Shown: positions 8,684-17,885, counted from the stretch's first letter. The stretch: 64,000 nucleotides of DNA from Candidatus Gastranaerophilales bacterium (GCA_944325825.1 CALVBP010000004.1:29431-93430); one strand, 5' to 3'. Numbers and translations: made by a program. Notes: generated from the letters alone by a model not told the origin.

Positions 8684-9994
8684 ATGAAAATAGTTAATAG
8701 TCAGCAAGAAGAATACAAAGCATTTTTAAAAAATATAAGAGAAGAAAAAGAAGAGTCTTCTAATTTTGCAAAGCTTATTTTTACTGTAATTACAGCGGTT
8801 TTATGTGCTGTTATTGTGTGTGTAATCCTTGTAGAAAATAACATATTTTTGAATAATTTTAGAGAAGAAACCGCTGAAGATATGAATGGAGTTTTTAAAT
8901 ATTCACATTCTTCTAAAAAAGGTTTTGATGTTCCGTTTTCACCCCGCAGGCAAAACATTCTTTTACTTGGAGTTGATTCAAACGGTAACGGTACTGATGT
9001 GTGGGAAGGAACACGCTCTGATACAATTATTGTTGTTAATGTTGACCCCAAAACACATTCCGTAAATGCAATTACAATTCCGCGTGACAGTAAGGTTTAT
9101 CTTCCTGATAACAAAGGGATTCAAAAAATCAACTCGGCTCATGCTCTGGGGGGGATTAATCTTGTAAAGAAAACTTTGAAAGAAACTTTTGGTATAAAAA
9201 TTGATAAATATATTGTTGTTTCTGACCTTGCAGTAGAAAAAATTGTAGATTCTTTAGGCGGGCTTCCGATATATGTTGAAAAGAGAATGTACTATAATGA
9301 TAATGCTGCAAAACTTCATATTGACCTTCAAAAAGGAAATACTGTTCTGAATGGGAAACAGGCTGTCGGGTATTTAAGATACAGGAAAGACGGGCTTGGC
9401 GATATAGGCAGAACTCAACGTCAGCAATGGTTCTTAAAAAGTTTGTTTGAACGGCTTCATTCCCCGCAGGTTATAACCAAAATTCCTGAAGTTTTAAATG
9501 TAATGAGTAATTATATAAAAACAGATATGAGTTTTTATGAACTATCTCAATATGCAGCTATGGCACGCAGTCTGGATGAAAATAAAATTGAAATAGCCAC
9601 ACTCCCGGGCTCTCCAAATCAGAGAGGGTATATAAGCTACTGGATACTTGACCCTGTTAAAACACAAGAAATGATTAACAGAATGATTTACAGGGTAAAA
9701 CCTCAGATGGACGGAACTAAGTTCAAAGCTGGGATAATGTATTCTCCTAAAAGAGAAGAGGATGCTGTTGCTTTGAAAGAAAAGTTAAATGACTTAGGTT
9801 TTGAAGTAAATATGCTAAAAATTACTCATCTTTCTCATACAAGATTTGTTGCTAATAAAAATAATGTTACGGTGGATTTTTTCAACTGGCTTCAGAAAAA
9901 ATTACCGGAGCTGCAGCACACACAATTTATATATGATCCGACTGAAATGTATTCTGTCGGCAGTGATTTTACAATGGTTCTGGCTGAACAGTAA
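8684..9994 (+). CDS. LytR-CpsA-Psr (LCP) family glycopolymer transferase
   Basis: LCP proteins transfer lipid-linked glycopolymers onto peptidoglycan or other envelope acceptors outside the inner membrane. The 436-residue product has a short cytoplasmic tail, one membrane anchor (about 27-49), then the LCP catalytic domain: NILLLGVDSNGNG, TRSDTIIVVNVDP, ITIPRDSKVYLP, VDSLGGLPIYVE, VGYLRYRKDGLGDIGRTQRQ. A LytR_C-like domain ends the protein (GIMYSPKREEDAVALKEKL). The conserved arginines and aspartates of the active site are present. It is followed after 11 nt by a nitroreductase gene. The glycopolymer could come from the sugar cluster at 37-44 kb, which is inference only. Confidence 0.9.
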   Translation: MKIVNSQQEEYKAFLKNIREEKEESSNFAKLIFTVITAVLCAVIVCVILVENNIFLNNFREETAEDMNGVFKYSHSSKKGFDVPFSPRRQNILLLGVDSNGNGTDVWEGTRSDTIIVVNVDPKTHSVNAITIPRDSKVYLPDNKGIQKINSAHALGGINLVKKTLKETFGIKIDKYIVVSDLAVEKIVDSLGGLPIYVEKRMYYNDNAAKLHIDLQKGNTVLNGKQAVGYLRYRKDGLGDIGRTQRQQWFLKSLFERLHSPQVITKIPEVLNVMSNYIKTDMSFYELSQYAAMARSLDENKIEIATLPGSPNQRGYISYWILDPVKTQEMINRMIYRVKPQMDGTKFKAGIMYSPKREEDAVALKEKLNDLGFEVNMLKITHLSHTRFVANKNNVTVDFFNWLQKKLPELQHTQFIYDPTEMYSVGSDFTMVLAEQ

Positions 9995-10005
9995 GGAGGA
10001 AGGAT

Positions 10006-10605
10006 ATGTCTGAATTATTAGATTTGATTAGGTCAAGAAAGAGTGTAAGAAAATACTCTGACAAACATATTCCTGATGAAGACTTAAAAAAAATTCTTGA
10101 GGCCGGAAGACTCGCACCTTCCTGGATGAATGTTCAGTGCTGGAAGTTTATAGTTGTAAAATCTCAGGAGAAAAAAGACCTGTTGTCAGAACTTTCTATT
10201 GGGCAGCCTCAGGTTAAAAATGCAGATGCGGTTATTGTTTGTGTTGCGGACTCGGATTCCTGGGAAGAAGCAAAAATTACTCATATCCAAAAACCTGCTC
10301 TTAATCCTGCGTTGCAGTGCGAAAACGGGATTTTAATCCGCTCTCTTGAACAGGTGATTTATCCGGTATCATATATGATGCTTGAGGCTGAATCATTAGG
10401 GATAAGCTCCTGTATTATCGGGGCTTTTGGAAGCGAAATTACGGGCATTTTGCCGGAAGTTTATGCGAGAGTTAAAAAAGAATTGAACCTGAAAGATTCA
10501 CAGATAATTTCAACTATTATAACACTGGGTTACGAAGAGACTCCATCTGCGGTTGAAAAGAAGCGTAAAGCATTTAATGAAGTTATTTATTTTGAAAAAA
10601 TATAA
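10006..10605 (+). CDS. Nitroreductase family FMN oxidoreductase
   Basis: This 199-residue single-domain nitroreductase has the FMN-binding start LIRSRKSVRKYSDKHIPDED, the GRLAPSWMNVQCWKFIVV segment and the dimer-interface helix MMLEAESLGISSCIIGAFG. These enzymes reduce nitro compounds, quinones or other acceptors with NAD(P)H. A strong AAGGAGGAAGG ribosome site precedes the ATG. It is placed 11 nt after the LCP gene, which suggests one transcript with no obvious shared function. Unlike the protein at 6668-7549 it has no ferredoxin domain. Confidence 0.88.
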   Translation: MSELLDLIRSRKSVRKYSDKHIPDEDLKKILEAGRLAPSWMNVQCWKFIVVKSQEKKDLLSELSIGQPQVKNADAVIVCVADSDSWEEAKITHIQKPALNPALQCENGILIRSLEQVIYPVSYMMLEAESLGISSCIIGAFGSEITGILPEVYARVKKELNLKDSQIISTIITLGYEETPSAVEKKRKAFNEVIYFEKI

Positions 10606-10645
10606 AAATCCACCGGATAAGTACCGGAGAGTCCTCCCCAATCTT

Positions 10646-10849
10646 TTATTCTTCCGGTGCGCCGTTGATTGCTTTTAATATTTCTACAACTTTTGGCATC
10701 TGGCATTCAAATGAGTAATGTCCTTTTGTAATAGAACATTCGCTGCAGTTCCCGTTGAGCCTGTAGCACTCAAGTGCCTGTTCTGTCCAGTTTCTTGTAA
10801 TTGAATCCGAAATACCTGTTGGTTGATTCGCAGCTAAACTATTTAACAT
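10646..10849 (-). CDS. Small cysteine-containing protein, function unknown
   Basis: This 67-residue protein has a convincing ribosome site (GGGAGAGGAATT before ATG) and is convergent with the nitroreductase. It carries four cysteines in the order LECYRLNGNCSECSITKG then FECQMPKVV, a spacing that could bind a metal or FeS cluster or form a small zinc fold. The body after residue 20 looks like a compact helical domain. I do not recognise the family. It is likely real given the ribosome site, the conserved-looking Cys pattern and the absence of any competing gene. Confidence 0.55.
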   Translation of the reverse strand: MLNSLAANQPTGISDSITRNWTEQALECYRLNGNCSECSITKGHYSFECQMPKVVEILKAINGAPEE

Positions 10850-11033
10850 AATTCCTCTCCCGGCGGATTTTTAACACAATTCCCCTCTTCTATCATAGAA
10901 CTTTTTAAAAATCATACATCCTTTAAATAGATGAAATTGTTTGGGGGTAAATTTATGTCACCATACATAAATGTAAATAAATGTAACAACATGACATAAA
11001 AAGTTAAAGATTTTTTGTCATTTTGCCGATAAA

Positions 11034-11061
11034 TATCTTGTACAAAGAAGTACAAAAGATA
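11034..11061 (+). promoter_or_regulatory. Inverted repeat just upstream of the toxin-like gene
   Basis: TATCTTGTAC at 11034-11043 is matched by GTACAAAAGATA at 11050-11061, the reverse complement with two extra A residues. The repeat ends 10 nt before the ATG at 11072 and overlaps the likely leader. It could be an operator or an RNA hairpin close to the ribosome site (AAAGGCGG). No regulator gene lies next to it. Confidence 0.35.
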
Positions 11062-11071
11062 AAGGCGGTGT

Positions 11072-14000
11072 ATGTCAGGTTACAGCGTAGAGCAGCAAAA
11101 TTTTATAAGTGAATACCGTACGTCACAAAATCTTGGATATGTGATTTCAGATGAAGCTGTAATGGAACTGATAAAAAAGGATATAGAATCCGGGAAAATC
11201 CCTGCAGGGTTTGCAGTTTTAGCCCAGGATGCCGCGACTCAGAAGAAATCTGCAGAAATTAGTTTGTTCAAACAGGATATTACAAATAGTAACTATGGAC
11301 TGGAGGTAGAAAAAATATCAAAACCTGTAACGACTGTAGAAGAGGCTAAAAAGGCAGAATTAGAACTAACACTCACAACAAGAGTGGAAGGCTTAATAAA
11401 AAAAATAGAAAAGGCAGAGAGAAATAATGGTTTTATAGGAAAAGCCTGGAGTGGGATAAAGGATTTATTTAATACAAACAGCAGTATAAAACGGGTAAAA
11501 GAAATACGAACAAAAGAAGAGCTGCTGCTGGAAGAGTTAAAGAATGGTTCTAAGAAACTGGAAGAAGTATTTCAAGAACTGACGGGCGCCGAAGTAACAG
11601 AGAATAATATAGAGCAATTTTTAAAAGGTGAAATAAAGCTGGAATCAGAAAAGGTACTGGAAAGCTATATTGAGGGACAGGAAATGTCTTCTGATGTAGT
11701 TGGAGATATAGTATCCGGTATAGCAGCATTAGGGATATATACGGCAGCGGTAGCAGCAGCGCCATTTAGCGGCGGAGCATCTATAGCAGTTGGATTTGCA
11801 GCGGCAACGGCAGCCGGAGCAGGAATAAAGGCCGGGATAAAAGCATTAGATACCGTAGGTGCGGATAAACTATATACAACGGATAATTTGAAGCATGATC
11901 TTGCAACTGGAGCATTTTCAGGGGCATTAGCACCTGTGACAGGAGGATTAGGCGGGGCGGTAGGAAAAGGAATAGCGACGAAATTTGGAATTGAAGCTGT
12001 TAAACAAGTCGGTAAGGAAGTTGCAGAAGAGGCTGCCGGAGCCGGAGTGAAACAGACGTTTAAAACGGCTCTTACAAATCCTGCGGGATATGAATATATA
12101 GGCGGTAACGCAGTAAAACGAGCAACGGCTCTGGGCGCGGAAATGATGACAGATGGTGCTGCCGGTGGAGCAATAGATAATGCGTTTAGGACAGCCTATG
12201 ATGGCGGCAGTTTGGAAGATATTGGTAATTCTGCGGTTGAAGGATTTGTTGGCGGTGCAATTCTGTCTCCTGTTATTGGCGGCGGGATGAAGCTTGTCGG
12301 AAAGGGGACTCAGAAAATATTTGGTAAAAATAATGTTCATATTGATGCCAATGGAAATATTATAAGAACAGATGTAATTGCAGATCTATTAAACAACAAA
12401 ATTGACATAGATTATGCAGCCGCAGTTTTACGGGATATTGATGATCTGAATCGCGCTTTTGAGGTTGCAGAGTTACACATTCCTAAAAAAGACAGGGATA
12501 GGTTTTATCAGATTAAAGATGAGTTAATTAAAAAAATTAATAAAAATATAATGGATCATGGTTCAATAGTTTTGCAAACAGAAATTCCTGCAGAAAGATT
12601 TGTTATTGATAATAACACCGGAGTAAGGTATGCAAAAGCAACTCAAGATGATATTGTTCTTGCACATGCAGTCCAAAACGATAGAGCCCTAGAGAGCCTT
12701 ACTTCTCTGGTTAACGCAGCAAAGAAATATGATGACAATAATTATTTATCCTTGTCATTAATTAATAAAAACTCAAATTTATTTGGGGATGAAACAGAAG
12801 AAATAGGTAAATATGCCAAATACGGAATTATTCCTGAGGTAAAAAATAAAAATATTACAAGTGCAGGATTCGGCCAAGTATCTGAATATAAAAAAGATTT
12901 TGCTACTTTTGTTCATCACTATTCATTATCTGATAGCCCTGAGGAGTATGTTTATTTGAAACATAGTTTATTGAATAAATTAAAAGAAAATGGCTATAAT
13001 TTGTCAAACACTGATTATGTGCAATTATTCAATTTATTAAAAAATAAAAAATATTTTAATGAAATAACAGAAGACATTAATATAAATGGAATAGTTATAA
13101 ATGCGGATATTCTAAGGAATTCTTTGGAAGAATCAAGTATAGATTTATCTGTAAAATTTATGTACGGTTGTGGTTCAAATAATGAAGTATCCGCGATTAT
13201 TGATGGAATAAAAGCTATATATGCAAGGGTTGATAATATTGAGGAGATAGCTCCTGAAATAATAAAATTGGCTAAGAATAATGAATTTGACATAGTTTTA
13301 TTGGGAAAACCTCATAAAGGTATTACCTTAGAGGATATCCCTGATTATCAATCTGAATTAAATATTTTAAAGTTAAAATTAAAAAACAAAGATATTACTA
13401 TGCAGACATTTTTGAAAAAAAGAGATTTATTAGTAAGCAAATATAAAACTTTTGTTAGTCAATATAACAATGATTTAGTGCCAAGCGCAAAATCTTATAA
13501 ATGTAGTAGTACAACTTATAACCATATAAAAAACAATAAATTATTTTATGATTTTATAAATACAAATAATCAATATATTCATAATAAAGAAACATTGATT
13601 AAACTAAGAGACTCTATAGGATCTCAAGACTGTGTTACAAAACAGATGAAATCAATTTTAACGGATTTTATTAATAAACTAGACTCTATACCACAAGAAA
13701 AGATAGAGTTATTTTATGAAGAACTCAGAAGAATTTTAAGTAAACTAAATTCAGTTCATCCGGAGCAGATTTCTGATGCAGCATTTTATATCCATACTAA
13801 AGCCGGTATTTTAAGAAATAGTATTAATAATTGGAAAGAGCAGACTTTTATAGAAAACGGGTTGTTAGAAAGAAATAATATTTCAATGAGAATTAAGGGT
13901 GATTCTAACCTAAGCTCTTTAGAAAATAAAATCTTACGGGAAATGGTAAATGAACATCAAGCAATACTTCTCAAAGCTATACAAGAAGGAGACTACAATA

Positions 14001-14659
14001 CCGCATACGACAGAATTTTTGATTTGTGTGGCACAAGAATATGTTTTAATGTTGAAAAGGAACTTGCTACAATTTTAAATATTCTTGGTGATATGGTAAA
14101 AAATAGAGATTTTGCACCTGAATACATAGCTAATATTTATGGAACTGGTATAAAACCAATACTTTCAGAGCAGCAATTTTCTAATTTTGTAAGTTTATGT
14201 ACAAAAGAAGGATATCCTAATATTATTAGCGGGAACAGAATTGATGAGTCTGGTTATACAGGTTTTCATGCCAATGGAAAATTAAACAATCTTCAACCGG
14301 AAAATAGTTCAATACCGATTGAGATCCAAATTCGCCCTAGGGCTATAAATGAAATATTAGATATAATTCATATTGCATATGATGTATTTAATAATAAAGA
14401 AATTTTAGAGGGGATTTCGGGGGAGGAATATAATAGGCTTAAGGTATTTGTTGATGGTTTTAAAGATTTAAAAGAAAATGGCAGAAAAAACGACTATTAT
14501 ACCTATCAAATAGATTATATCAACGCTTCATTACAAGGTTTGCCGCTTCCATCAATTACTGAGGTCAAATATAATCTTTCAGGTTATGAATTTTTGTCGC
14601 TGGATGAGATCTTAGATTTTAAACGATGGCAAGTTGAAAATAGAAAAGAAAGGTTTTAA
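11072..14659 (+). CDS. Polymorphic-toxin-like protein with a C-terminal RelA/SpoT synthetase-like domain
   Basis: The protein has 1195 residues and no signal peptide. Order: an N-terminal helical region (1-205) starting MSGYSVEQQNFISEYRTSQN; an Ala/Gly-rich hydrophobic stretch (about 208-320) of the kind seen before toxin tips; a long region (430-930) I do not recognise; then a tip resembling RelA/SpoT nucleotide pyrophosphokinases. Tip motifs are MRIKGD (R940, K942), IFDLCGTRI (D984), SGYTGFHANG (G1061, Y1062, H1066) and IPIEIQIRP (E1084, R1088), matching the usual R-x-K, D-x-x-G-x-R-I, GY-x-x-x-H and E-x-Q-I-R order. Such domains make (p)ppGpp or (p)ppApp, or pyrophosphorylate tRNA. No HD hydrolase or TGS domain is seen. 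Two small genes follow. The tip call is moderately strong; secretion and target are inference. Confidence 0.65.
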   Translation: MSGYSVEQQNFISEYRTSQNLGYVISDEAVMELIKKDIESGKIPAGFAVLAQDAATQKKSAEISLFKQDITNSNYGLEVEKISKPVTTVEEAKKAELELTLTTRVEGLIKKIEKAERNNGFIGKAWSGIKDLFNTNSSIKRVKEIRTKEELLLEELKNGSKKLEEVFQELTGAEVTENNIEQFLKGEIKLESEKVLESYIEGQEMSSDVVGDIVSGIAALGIYTAAVAAAPFSGGASIAVGFAAATAAGAGIKAGIKALDTVGADKLYTTDNLKHDLATGAFSGALAPVTGGLGGAVGKGIATKFGIEAVKQVGKEVAEEAAGAGVKQTFKTALTNPAGYEYIGGNAVKRATALGAEMMTDGAAGGAIDNAFRTAYDGGSLEDIGNSAVEGFVGGAILSPVIGGGMKLVGKGTQKIFGKNNVHIDANGNIIRTDVIADLLNNKIDIDYAAAVLRDIDDLNRAFEVAELHIPKKDRDRFYQIKDELIKKINKNIMDHGSIVLQTEIPAERFVIDNNTGVRYAKATQDDIVLAHAVQNDRALESLTSLVNAAKKYDDNNYLSLSLINKNSNLFGDETEEIGKYAKYGIIPEVKNKNITSAGFGQVSEYKKDFATFVHHYSLSDSPEEYVYLKHSLLNKLKENGYNLSNTDYVQLFNLLKNKKYFNEITEDININGIVINADILRNSLEESSIDLSVKFMYGCGSNNEVSAIIDGIKAIYARVDNIEEIAPEIIKLAKNNEFDIVLLGKPHKGITLEDIPDYQSELNILKLKLKNKDITMQTFLKKRDLLVSKYKTFVSQYNNDLVPSAKSYKCSSTTYNHIKNNKLFYDFINTNNQYIHNKETLIKLRDSIGSQDCVTKQMKSILTDFINKLDSIPQEKIELFYEELRRILSKLNSVHPEQISDAAFYIHTKAGILRNSINNWKEQTFIENGLLERNNISMRIKGDSNLSSLENKILREMVNEHQAILLKAIQEGDYNTAYDRIFDLCGTRICFNVEKELATILNILGDMVKNRDFAPEYIANIYGTGIKPILSEQQFSNFVSLCTKEGYPNIISGNRIDESGYTGFHANGKLNNLQPENSSIPIEIQIRPRAINEILDIIHIAYDVFNNKEILEGISGEEYNRLKVFVDGFKDLKENGRKNDYYTYQIDYINASLQGLPLPSITEVKYNLSGYEFLSLDEILDFKRWQVENRKERF

Positions 14660-14668
14660 AATAGTTTT

Positions 14669-15055
14669 ATGAATCAGTTTCTAATAAAAAACAGTATAAT
14701 AAATTTAACTCAAAAAGCCAAGAAACTTCCTTCTGTTACAGCTCAAGATATTGCGATGTTTATGCAAGATAATAAAGGGCTTATTTCAGGGTTAAAAGAT
14801 GGTATAGAAATAAAATTTCCTAATGTAAGGGATCTTTGTGTGAAAGAAGCTTCCCTGCTAATAGAAAAATATGATGATAATAAAAACAGAAACATAATTC
14901 TTTCGTTAAAAGGTTATGAAAATCAATCTTGTGTGAAGCAGGTAATATTTACAGGTGATAAAAAGTCATTTCTTGAAACGATTGCATCTACTGATTTTTT
15001 AAATAGTTTTGAAGGAAAGTTCAATGCTTTAAGGTATTATTTAACTATGAAATAG
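14669..15055 (+). CDS. Small protein directly after the toxin-like gene, candidate immunity protein
   Basis: This 128-residue protein starts 9 nt after the stop of the RelA/SpoT-tipped gene and is AT-rich like that gene's 3' half. It reads as a mixed alpha/beta protein with no signal peptide or membrane segment, with segments such as DGIEIKFPNVRDL and RNIILSLKGYENQ. I recognise no family. In effector loci the gene straight after the toxin is usually the immunity gene, so it is the first candidate to neutralise the synthetase tip; it has no visible hydrolase motif. Position is the only evidence for that role. Confidence 0.5.
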   Translation: MNQFLIKNSIINLTQKAKKLPSVTAQDIAMFMQDNKGLISGLKDGIEIKFPNVRDLCVKEASLLIEKYDDNKNRNIILSLKGYENQSCVKQVIFTGDKKSFLETIASTDFLNSFEGKFNALRYYLTMK

Positions 15056-15112
15056 AATTCCTTATGCAAACTAGACGTTGAAAAATACTTTAGAATAACT
15101 ATGAGGTCTGCA

Positions 15113-15460
15113 ATGAATATTAATGAGAATTCATTTAAAAAGGATTATTTAAGTAATAAATTTTTTAGTAAAATAAGCTCTTTTGTAAAAAAAGGAACAA
15201 TGAAATTAAAAAGCCTTTCAAAAGATAGTTTTGAGAAGGAACAAGTTATAGAAAGTTCATCAAACATTAAAAATAAAACAAATAAACTCCCGAATAGTAT
15301 TGGCGGGTTGCAAGATGATTTTTCTGGAAATATTGGGCATGAGGCAAAATTCTATCCTGAAGATATAAAAAAAATGGAACAAATGACTATAGAAGAAAAG
15401 CAAAATTATATAGCTGAGCTCCTTAAGAATGGTAAATTTATTGATGTTAAGCAATCTTAA
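15113..15460 (+). CDS. Small lysine-rich protein of unknown function in the toxin locus
   Basis: The ATG at 15113 is chosen because GAGG lies 6 nt before it; an in-frame ATG at 15101 would place that box inside the gene. The product (115 residues, MNINENSFKKDYLSNKFF...) is rich in Lys, Ser and Asn, looks partly disordered, and ends in a helical tail with MTIEEKQNYIAELLKNGKF. It could be a second immunity protein, an adaptor, or a remnant of another toxin module. I do not recognise it. Base composition matches the neighbouring accessory genes. Confidence 0.4.
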   Translation: MNINENSFKKDYLSNKFFSKISSFVKKGTMKLKSLSKDSFEKEQVIESSSNIKNKTNKLPNSIGGLQDDFSGNIGHEAKFYPEDIKKMEQMTIEEKQNYIAELLKNGKFIDVKQS

Positions 15461-15640
15461 ATTTTTAAATAAGAGTAAGCAGAATTTTTATATAAGAAGT
15501 TAAAATGAGATAGATATGCAAATAAAACCAACTAGAATAAAAAACCTTCCTTAACAAAATTTACAAAATATTATTTCCAAAGAGTCTGTTTGTAATATAA
15601 TTTTCATGTAGTTTTTTTACGAAAAGAAAGGAAGAGACTC
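15461..15640. other. Spacer between the toxin island and the acyl-CoA synthetase
   Basis: It holds a TATAAT box at 15596-15601, a fitting -10 element for the downstream gene. A 12-codon frame from 15516 reads MQIKPTRIKNLP then stop; it resembles the short leaders of lineage proteins and may be a gene remnant. Nothing else is recognised. Confidence 0.3.
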
Positions 15641-17806
15641 ATGAACGTTTTAGACAAAATCATGAAACCAAAATCAATTGCGGTTGTTGGTGCTTCAACC
15701 AAAGAACATACAATTGGTTCAGATATTATGAAAAGATTACAGGAATACAAATTTAACGGAAACATTTATCCTGTTAACCCGAAAGGCGGGATTATAGAAG
15801 GTTTGCAAGCTTATACAAGTGTTCTGGAAATTCCGGGCGAAGTCGATCTTGCAATTATTGTTGTTAACGCTAAATTTGTTTTAGATACAATTGATCAGTG
15901 CAACGAAAAAGGAATCAAAGGTTTATGTATAATTACTGCCGGGTTCAAAGAAACCGGTAAAGAAGGTGCTGAACTTGAAAAACAATTACTTGAAAAAGTA
16001 AGAGCTTACGGTATGAGATGTGTAGGTCCAAACTGCTTAGGTGTTGTTAACACTCATCCTGATATCAGAATGGACGGTTGCTTTGCAGAATCTCTTCCTG
16101 AAAGAGGGAATATCGGATTTGTATCTCAATCAGGTGCTTTAGGCGGCGGTATTTTAAATATCTTAAAAGACCTTAACCTCGGCTTTGCACAGTTTATTTC
16201 TATCGGAAACCAGGCTGATGTTAACGCAGAAACAGCTCTTGAATACTGGGAAGATGAAAAAGACGTTGAACAGATTCTTCTTTATATGGAATCTATTCAA
16301 AACCCTGCTAATTTCAGAAAACTCGCTTCAAGAATTTCTAAAAAGAAACCTATTCTTGCGCTTAAAGCAGGTCGTTCTGCAGCAGGCGCAAGCGCAGCTT
16401 CTTCTCACACAGGTTCTTTAGCGGGTGCTGATAAAGCTGCTAACGCTCTATTACAGCAATCAGGTGTAATCAGAGAATATTCTTTGAAAAATCTTTTTGC
16501 AACAGCAAAAGTTTTTGCCAACTGCCCTATCCCGAAAGGTGACAGAGTAGCAATTATTACAAACTCAGGAGGTCCGGGTATCATGGCAACCGATGCTGTT
16601 TGTGAATACGGTATGCAAATGGCCAAGATTACAGATGCTACAAAAGAAAAGTTAAGAAGTTTCTTACCTGCCGCTGCTTCTGTTAAAAACCCTGTTGATA
16701 TGATTGCTTCCGCTCCGATTGAGCACTACAAGCAAACTCTTGAAACAGTTATAGCTGATGAGAATGTTGATATGATTATTGTAATCTATCTTCCATTCTT
16801 AGGCTTGAAAGATATTGATGTAGCAAAAGCTGTTATGGAAATAAAAGCTGAACATCCTGAAAAACCGGTTATCGGCGTATTTATGACTAAGAGTGAATTT
16901 TTCTCTCAATTGTCTGATATGGATGTTAATGTTCCGTTCTTTATGTATGCAGAAGAAGCTGCTGACGGTTTGAACAGACTTAATCAGCAGAGACTCTGGA
17001 TGGAAAGACCTGAAGGCAAAATTCCTACTTTTGATGTTGATTATAAAAAAGCTCAGGGAATCATTGCCAAATCAGTTAACGAAGGCAGAGATCAGTTAAC
17101 TACACGTGAATCTATTGATGTACTTGATGCATACGGTATCAGAGTATGTAAATCAGGTTTTGCAAAATCAGAAGATGAAGCTGTTACAATCGCAGATTCT
17201 ATCGGATATCCGGTTGTTATGAAAATGACTTCAAAAACAACTTCTCACAAAACCGATGTGGGCGGTGTAAGAGTTAATATCCAGTCTGCCGAACAATTAA
17301 GAGCTGAATATCAGGACTTGATTGCCAAGTTAACCGAAAAAGGACTTCTTGAAGGTTTGGAAGGTGTAATTATTCAAGAAATGGTTAAGGGCAATCGTGA
17401 AATGGTTTGCGGTATTGCAACAGACCCTCAATACGGTCCTATGATGATGTTCGGTTTAGGCGGCGTATTCATTGAAGTTATGAAAGACGTAACATTCAGA
17501 ATTGCTCCTTTGACAGATGTTGATGCAAAAGAAATGATTAAATCAGTTAAAGCATACAAACTTCTTGAAGGTGCAAGAGGCACAAAACCTGCTCAAATGG
17601 AACAAATCGAAGAAACATTATTGAGATTGTCTCAACTTGTTCATGATTTCAAATTCATTGATGAGCTGGATATCAATCCGCTGTTGATTTCTGAAAAGAC
17701 AGGCGAAGGTATTGCGGTAGACGGACGTATCAAAGTTAGAATGGCAGAAGCTCAGGAAGCTTTGAACTACCATTGCAAAGACAACGCTTGCGCTTGCGGA
17801 GTATAA
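15641..17806 (+). CDS. ADP-forming acetyl/acyl-CoA synthetase, fused alpha-beta type
   Basis: The enzyme converts acyl-CoA, ADP and phosphate to the acid, CoA and ATP, an energy-saving step of fermenting anaerobes. The 721-residue protein has a CoA-binding domain (residues 8-100, SIAVVGAST then NIYPVNPKGG), succinyl-CoA-ligase-like domains with RCVGPNCLGVVNT and the phosphohistidine loop SSHTGSLAGADK (H256), and a C-terminal ATP-grasp domain from about 490 (MKMTSKTTSHKTDVGGV, GLGGVFIEVMKDVTFR). Alpha and beta parts are fused. The ribosome site AAAGGAAG is good and codon use suggests high expression. A GC-rich hairpin follows. The preferred acid is unknown. Confidence 0.9.
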   Translation: MNVLDKIMKPKSIAVVGASTKEHTIGSDIMKRLQEYKFNGNIYPVNPKGGIIEGLQAYTSVLEIPGEVDLAIIVVNAKFVLDTIDQCNEKGIKGLCIITAGFKETGKEGAELEKQLLEKVRAYGMRCVGPNCLGVVNTHPDIRMDGCFAESLPERGNIGFVSQSGALGGGILNILKDLNLGFAQFISIGNQADVNAETALEYWEDEKDVEQILLYMESIQNPANFRKLASRISKKKPILALKAGRSAAGASAASSHTGSLAGADKAANALLQQSGVIREYSLKNLFATAKVFANCPIPKGDRVAIITNSGGPGIMATDAVCEYGMQMAKITDATKEKLRSFLPAAASVKNPVDMIASAPIEHYKQTLETVIADENVDMIIVIYLPFLGLKDIDVAKAVMEIKAEHPEKPVIGVFMTKSEFFSQLSDMDVNVPFFMYAEEAADGLNRLNQQRLWMERPEGKIPTFDVDYKKAQGIIAKSVNEGRDQLTTRESIDVLDAYGIRVCKSGFAKSEDEAVTIADSIGYPVVMKMTSKTTSHKTDVGGVRVNIQSAEQLRAEYQDLIAKLTEKGLLEGLEGVIIQEMVKGNREMVCGIATDPQYGPMMMFGLGGVFIEVMKDVTFRIAPLTDVDAKEMIKSVKAYKLLEGARGTKPAQMEQIEETLLRLSQLVHDFKFIDELDINPLLISEKTGEGIAVDGRIKVRMAEAQEALNYHCKDNACACGV

Positions 17807-17832
17807 GAGGTAAAAATAGATAAAAAAGTTAG

Positions 17833-17855
17833 GGCGGAGCCTGAAAGGCTCCGCC
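17833..17855. terminator. GC-rich hairpin between convergent genes
   Basis: GGCGGAGCC and GGCTCCGCC form a perfect 9-bp stem around TGAAA, 26 nt after the synthetase stop. There is no long T-run on either side, so termination strength is uncertain. Confidence 0.6.
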
Positions 17856-17885
17856 ACGTATCTATAGATATATTGTTTTAGCTTC

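Noticed and set aside
11072..14659. A housekeeping Rel/SpoT stringent-response enzyme
   Set aside because: There is no HD hydrolase, TGS or ACT domain, the synthetase-like part is at the extreme C-terminus, and the front looks like a toxin carrier.
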